Source of the DNA: Methanosphaerula subterraneus
GTDB lineage: Archaea > Halobacteriota > Methanomicrobia > Methanomicrobiales > Methanospirillaceae
Reading direction: 5' to 3'
DNA: 64,000 nt
Assembly: GCF_052055875.1 (NCBI RefSeq)
Contig: NZ_CP170508.1
Span: forward strand, 1,798,001 to 1,862,000
In this document: positions 60,422-64,000 of the stretch, piece by piece
How positions within the stretch are numbered: position 1 is the stretch's first letter
Layout: the number at the start of each line of letters is the position of its first letter
Program-made: the position numbers and the translations under genes
The notes under the pieces: model-generated
The model's database searches: none
Told to the model about the DNA's origin: nothing
Seen by the model: only the letters and a program-made list of their open reading frames with translations

Positions 60422-61789
60422 TCACTGAATGAGCTTCTGGGCTACTATCCTCTGATCTTCGTCTACCACGATCATGTGGGTGGCACATGATACACACGGG
60501 TCGTACCCGCGCATGATAACTTCTGCGAGCTGCCATGGTGCACCGGTCAGGGCGCGGCTGCAGGTTGGGAAGTTCCAGGTGGTTGGGACCAGCATCGAGA
60601 AGAACTCGACCTTGCCGTTGTTGACACGGGCCAGGTGGACATCGCTGCCACGGGGAGCCTCGTTGGCTGCCCAGCCGAGCGAACCGTCGCCTGTCGGGAG
60701 TTCGTCCACAAAGACCTTGCCGTTCGTGTTCAGTGCGTCCAGGCACTCAATGATCTTGTAGAAGGTGTCGGTGTACTCCATCTGCCGGGCGACCTGCTGA
60801 CCGATCGTTCCCTTCTCGTCGAAGTTCTTGAACGTGACCATACGGGCGCGGGGTCCGACCTCGACGGGCTGTCCGTCGTACAGTGGCACACCGGTGTTCG
60901 CTTCCATCTGTGGCCAGGTCTTGGTCCCCTTCTTGGTGGTTCCGCCGACCGGATAGTCTGGATAGTCGTCGGTGACTTCCATCTCACCCATATACCAGTC
61001 CCAGGGGCGGACTTCGTTGAACCGCGAGATGTCCCAGGTTGGGTTCTCATCGAGGCTGCTCGACCCATAGATCGGATCGGTTGCCATGTATCCCTGGTTG
61101 TGGTACCCGAGTGTCTCGGGAATGTCGACCTTCATGCCGCCGACCTCTGCCCAGTCGCGCTTCTGGTAGTTCCTGAAGATTGCGATCATGAACTCCATCT
61201 GGTCGCGGGCAAGGGCGAGCCCTTCCTTGGCGAGGTCATACATCTTTGCCTTGGCCCGTGGGCTGACATTGACGAACATTCCACCGACACGGGTGTTGCT
61301 GGGGTGAACCGCTTCGCCACCGGAGATCTCTCCGATCGTCTGGGCGATCTCACGGATCCGCTGGATCCGCTTGGCAACTGATCTGACCGGTTCTTCTGGG
61401 CTGAACGGGTTGATCTTGGTGTCAGTCCCTGGCAGGTACATGTCCGGCAGGGAGAGGATGTTGTGCAGTGCAATCGAGTGGGCTCTGTTGGCACACTGCA
61501 GGATCACACGGAGCAGGTAGGCATCGTCAGGGATGATACATCCAATCGATGCTTCCATCGCTTCGGTCGCTGCAATGGTGTGTGCAATCGGACAGATACC
61601 ACAGACACGTGATGCGATCTTTGGCACCTGGTCCATCGTCTTGCCAATTGCCAGTTTCTCGACACCCCTGACCGGGGTGATACTGAGCCAGTCACCACGC
61701 TCAATGATGCCCGCGTCGTCTACCTTCAAAACGAGCTTGGAATGCCCCTCGTGTCTCGTCGTTGGGGATATCTCTACAACTTTCGACAA
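60422..61789 (-). CDS. frhA: coenzyme F420-reducing hydrogenase, alpha (large) subunit
   Basis: Ni-Fe active-site subunit of the cytoplasmic F420-reducing hydrogenase. 455 residues. N-terminal ligands RVCGICPIAH and C-terminal DPCVSCATH, with tail MIVVDEDQRIVAQKLIQ removed by FrhD after the His. Cys, not selenocysteine, is used. Start is TTG at 61789 (SKVVEISPTTRHEGHSK follows), with GAGGAG 7 bases before. First gene of the operon; the leader of about 95 bases carries a palindrome near the probable transcript start. Confidence 0.98.
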   Translation of the reverse strand: MSKVVEISPTTRHEGHSKLVLKVDDAGIIERGDWLSITPVRGVEKLAIGKTMDQVPKIASRVCGICPIAHTIAATEAMEASIGCIIPDDAYLLRVILQCANRAHSIALHNILSLPDMYLPGTDTKINPFSPEEPVRSVAKRIQRIREIAQTIGEISGGEAVHPSNTRVGGMFVNVSPRAKAKMYDLAKEGLALARDQMEFMIAIFRNYQKRDWAEVGGMKVDIPETLGYHNQGYMATDPIYGSSSLDENPTWDISRFNEVRPWDWYMGEMEVTDDYPDYPVGGTTKKGTKTWPQMEANTGVPLYDGQPVEVGPRARMVTFKNFDEKGTIGQQVARQMEYTDTFYKIIECLDALNTNGKVFVDELPTGDGSLGWAANEAPRGSDVHLARVNNGKVEFFSMLVPTTWNFPTCSRALTGAPWQLAEVIMRGYDPCVSCATHMIVVDEDQRIVAQKLIQ

Positions 61790-61871
61790 TTAAATCTCCT
61801 CATAATAATTGAGTTGTTCTGCATTCGATACAATTCAATCGACAAATTTTCCATGGATCAGGAAGATTTGG

Positions 61872-61886
61872 ACGTACATTGTACGT
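61872..61886. promoter_or_regulatory. 15-base palindrome at the frh transcript start
   Basis: ACGTACA-T-TGTACGT is a perfect dyad. On the minus strand the TATA box aagatatatg is at 61911-61920, putting transcript start near 61888, so the dyad covers about +2 to +16, a classical place for a repressor. A related half site (tgtac) is at 61898. Confidence 0.55.
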
Positions 61887-61910
61887 ATAGTCTTACTGTA
61901 CACGATCCAG

Positions 61911-61920
61911 CATATATCTT
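61911..61920 (-). promoter_or_regulatory. TATA box of the frh operon
   Basis: Minus-strand aagatatatg in an A/T-rich stretch about 125 bases before the frhA start; the spacing predicts a leader of about 95-100 bases. Confidence 0.55.
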
Positions 61921-62246
61921 TTTTCTTATATTCCCAGCAGTGCCGTTTAATTAAGAAATAGGGAAGAATTATACGATTATTTAAGAAAGTACCACAAGTT
62001 AATCGATCATATGCAGATTCAGTTCAATAAAAAAATTGGGGTTTAAACCATTGATAGATGCCAAAAATTCAATTTGAACGGTTATCATCGGAAAGAGGTA
62101 CATATTATCGGAACCCGGGAGAGCGAAGAGATGGTCAGAACAGGCCAGGCCATCAGTTCCAGGTAATCCCAGCCGTGGGGCTCATCCAACAGAATAATCA
62201 AGAAAAGAAGGAATATGCATGCGCGTGATGGGAAAAATGAGAGAGA

Positions 62247-63200
62247 TCAGTGAATTTTTTTGTTGTTCTCCTCGTCCATCTCCACGACCAGCTCGGCGAG
62301 CGTCGCCTTCCGCTCTGCATAGGCGTCATGCTGATGGATGGACTCCTCGTTGGTCTGCTTTATCGTGATCCGGGAGTCTCCGGGGAGATAATCAAAGGCC
62401 GCAAGCACCCGTTTCGCCATCTCACGGACACAGTCCTCAACGAACCGTGCGTTCTTGTGAGCGGCCATCACCACATACGACTCATCGCCCCGCTTCAGCA
62501 GTTCGTAGGTGCGGGCACTCATCGAGTCCTTGAGGATCGTGATGATCGTCTCGAGGTCGACATGCTCCTCGTCATCGGTCTCGATGCAGAGGAAGCCCCG
62601 TCCCCGCTGGTTGTGGGTGGCCATCGGGACCTCTGCAAAGAACTTCTCGATCTTCTCGTTTTCGACACCGAGTTCGGTCAGCACATGAGCAGCATGCTCC
62701 TGCATGATGTTCTGCGCACACGGACAGGCGGTCATGCCGGTCACTTCAGCACCGATGCTCTTTCTGATCAGTGGCTCGTGGAAGGTCCGCTGGGCGATGG
62801 CCCGTGCATGCACCTTCACAACCTCGTGACAGCTGGTCTTGCTGACGGGGGTCTCCCGCTTGACCATGAACTCTGAACGCATCTGCACCTCGGTCCGGTC
62901 AGCATATTCATGCCGGTCGAGCAACTTGCGTGCCACAACTGAACAGAGTTCCTCGATCCCACTCACCTCGCCATCGATCGCCTGCTGGAGCACCTCATCG
63001 ATCACCTCAAAATTTCGTGAGAGGTTGGCACCCTTCAGGGACCCCGGGAGGTCGACAAAGACATCAAAGTTGGAGATGAAGATCATAGGCCGTTTATTCG
63101 GCCGCATCACTTCGACCAGTTTCTTGACATTCTTCACTCCGACCCGTGTCAGGTTGATGCGGACATCGGGACAGGTGGACTGGACATCTGGTAAATCCAT
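62247..63200 (-). CDS. mptA: GTP cyclohydrolase MptA
   Basis: Archaeal Fe2+-dependent GTP cyclohydrolase (FolE2/COG1469 family), first step of tetrahydromethanopterin synthesis. 317 residues with LTRVGVKNVKKLVEV, the motif GMTACPCAQNIMQEH and VPMATHNQRGRGFL (metal Cys and His), then EDCVREMAKRVLAAF. Full length. ATG 63200 with GAGG about 8 bases before it and TATA gatatac near 63218. Divergent from ilvC. H4MPT is needed for methanogenesis, so mptA fits the hydrogenase setting although it has its own promoter. Confidence 0.96.
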   Translation of the reverse strand: MDLPDVQSTCPDVRINLTRVGVKNVKKLVEVMRPNKRPMIFISNFDVFVDLPGSLKGANLSRNFEVIDEVLQQAIDGEVSGIEELCSVVARKLLDRHEYADRTEVQMRSEFMVKRETPVSKTSCHEVVKVHARAIAQRTFHEPLIRKSIGAEVTGMTACPCAQNIMQEHAAHVLTELGVENEKIEKFFAEVPMATHNQRGRGFLCIETDDEEHVDLETIITILKDSMSARTYELLKRGDESYVVMAAHKNARFVEDCVREMAKRVLAAFDYLPGDSRITIKQTNEESIHQHDAYAERKATLAELVVEMDEENNKKIH

Positions 63201-63277
63201 TATAAACCCTCAATTGTCTGTATATCTCTGTATTGTCGCTTCCACATATGAAAAATGAAAGTAATTTAGTTTATCGT

Positions 63278-63293
63278 TTTTGATATTATATTT
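63278..63293 (+). promoter_or_regulatory. TATA box of ilvC
   Basis: gatattatatttatg in the 128-base divergent region between mptA and ilvC, about 40-50 bases before ATG 63329. Confidence 0.5.
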
Positions 63294-63328
63294 ATGTAGT
63301 TGCGCGCAGATATGAGAGTAGGTGCGAA

Positions 63329-64000
63329 ATGATCAAGAAATACTATGAGTCGGACGCCGACCTTGCCGCTGTGCAGGGAAAGCAGATCGCAGTGATCGGC
63401 TATGGATCGCAGGGACGGGGCCAGGCCCTGAACCTTCGCGACAGTGGTCTCTCTGTGATCATTGGGCTGCGACCCGGACGATCGTTCCAGCAGGCCTCAG
63501 AGGATGGATTCGAAGTCTATCCGGTTGCAGACGCCGTGAAGAAGGCGGATATCATCCAGATCCTTCTTCCAGACGAGTCGCAGGGGGCCGTTTATAAAAA
63601 TGAGATCCGGCCGTACCTTGCTGACAAGAAGTGTCTGATGTTCTCGCACGGGTTCAATATCCACTATGGCCAGATCGTCCCGCCGCCGAACGTTGACGTC
63701 GTGATGGTCGCGCCCAAGGGGCCGGGGCACATGGTGCGCAGAACCTTTGAAGAGGGGAAAGGTGTCCCCGCGCTGATCGCCATCGAGCAGGACTACACCG
63801 GCGACGCCCAGGCCATCGCACTCGGGTACGCCAAGGGGATCGGGGCGACCAGAGCCGTGGTGCTCGAGACCACCTTCAGAGAGGAGACCGAGACCGATCT
63901 CTTCGGCGAACAGGCTGTGCTCTGCGGCGGGGTCACCTCGCTGATCAAGGCAGGATTCGAGACCCTGGTCGACGCCGGGTACGCGCCCGAGATGGCCTAC
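63329..64000 (+). CDS. ilvC: ketol-acid reductoisomerase (C-terminus cut by window edge)
   Basis: Second enzyme of branched-chain amino acid synthesis; converts acetolactate or acetohydroxybutyrate with NADPH and Mg2+. 224 residues visible: MIKKYYESDADLAAVQGK, Rossmann motif VIGYGSQGRGQALNL, then PDESQGAVY, FSHGFNIHYGQI, VAPKGPGHMVR and the metal-binding TFREETETDLFGEQ at the start of the knotted domain. The frame is open to the end. AGGTG lies 5 bases before the ATG. Confidence 0.97.
   Translation, partial: MIKKYYESDADLAAVQGKQIAVIGYGSQGRGQALNLRDSGLSVIIGLRPGRSFQQASEDGFEVYPVADAVKKADIIQILLPDESQGAVYKNEIRPYLADKKCLMFSHGFNIHYGQIVPPPNVDVVMVAPKGPGHMVRRTFEEGKGVPALIAIEQDYTGDAQAIALGYAKGIGATRAVVLETTFREETETDLFGEQAVLCGGVTSLIKAGFETLVDAGYAPEMAY

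Larger units (their letters stand above)
61790..62246. other. A/T-rich frh leader and mptA downstream region
   Basis: Markedly A/T-richer than the genes around. Contains the frh promoter and leader (61790-61925). From 61950 to 62246 I see only A/T-rich sequence and a 56-codon open frame (62058-62228) without a recognisable domain. Confidence 0.5.

Noticed and set aside
62058..62228. 56-codon open frame MPKIQFERLSSERG in the A/T-rich gap after mptA
   Set aside because: No ribosome-binding site, no known motif, and the TATA-like sequence before it is too close; kept only as a remark in the region entry.

Overview
The window is a GC-rich piece of a methanogenic archaeon's chromosome, most likely from the order Methanomicrobiales; its style is that of Methanosphaerula/Methanoregula, but genus is inference. 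Evidence: a complete F420-reducing hydrogenase operon (frhADGB, 58067-61789), the archaeal pterin enzyme MptA, diphthine synthase, aIF1A, archaeal TATA boxes about 25 bases before many starts, and archaeal type IV pilin-like surface proteins. Both ends cut genes: an ABC ATPase at base 1 and ilvC at base 64000.

Layout. 1-3808: ABC-2 exporter, with the ATPase divergent from two permeases, one carrying a PrsW-like protease domain. 3865-8459: small unknown protein, a receiver/PAS/GAF signalling protein without kinase, an aldo/keto reductase and a membrane sensor fragment. 8557-15179: housekeeping genes (GNAT, aIF1A, Sua5/YrdC, ACT protein, tRNA-Gly, YHS protein, acyltransferase), plus a rubredoxin-TPP enzyme fusion and a Cas4-like protein that seems to have lost nuclease residues. 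15375-19065: two tandem secreted beta-helix paralogues with Gly/Phe/Ser-rich tails. 19159-22570: methyltransferase-like protein, membrane protein and a cohesin-like surface protein. 22885-27348: histidine kinase and copper ATPase, with a decayed second copy of the copA 3' end fused to the kinase tail. 27400-33346: ManC, then the run dtxR-feoB-RecA-like-dphB-DUF357.

33469-38985: PolX/PHP DNA polymerase coupled to a short divergent cis-prenyltransferase, a zinc-ribbon membrane protein, a canonical cis-prenyltransferase and a radical SAM protein. 39128-51807 is the most distinctive region: six consecutive surface-protein genes, five with archaeal pilin N-termini (SEIIG-type), two arranged as pilin-plus-giant-pilin pairs, carrying beta-helix, Thr/Pro repeat, B-repeat, SdrD-B-like and eight PKD domains. 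The beta-helix module is shared with the 15-19 kb tandem pair, so one module is put on the surface in three ways. 51808-54755 holds a P4-type primase/helicase of viral or plasmid ancestry followed by a 26-base inverted repeat. 54752-57933: QueG-like Fe-S protein, hemerythrin, DedA and a TPR protein. 58067-64000: frh operon with a candidate operator and an unusual FrhG N-terminal extension, mptA, and ilvC.

All functional calls rest on reading motifs by eye; no database search was run. No CRISPR array, rRNA or integrase was found.
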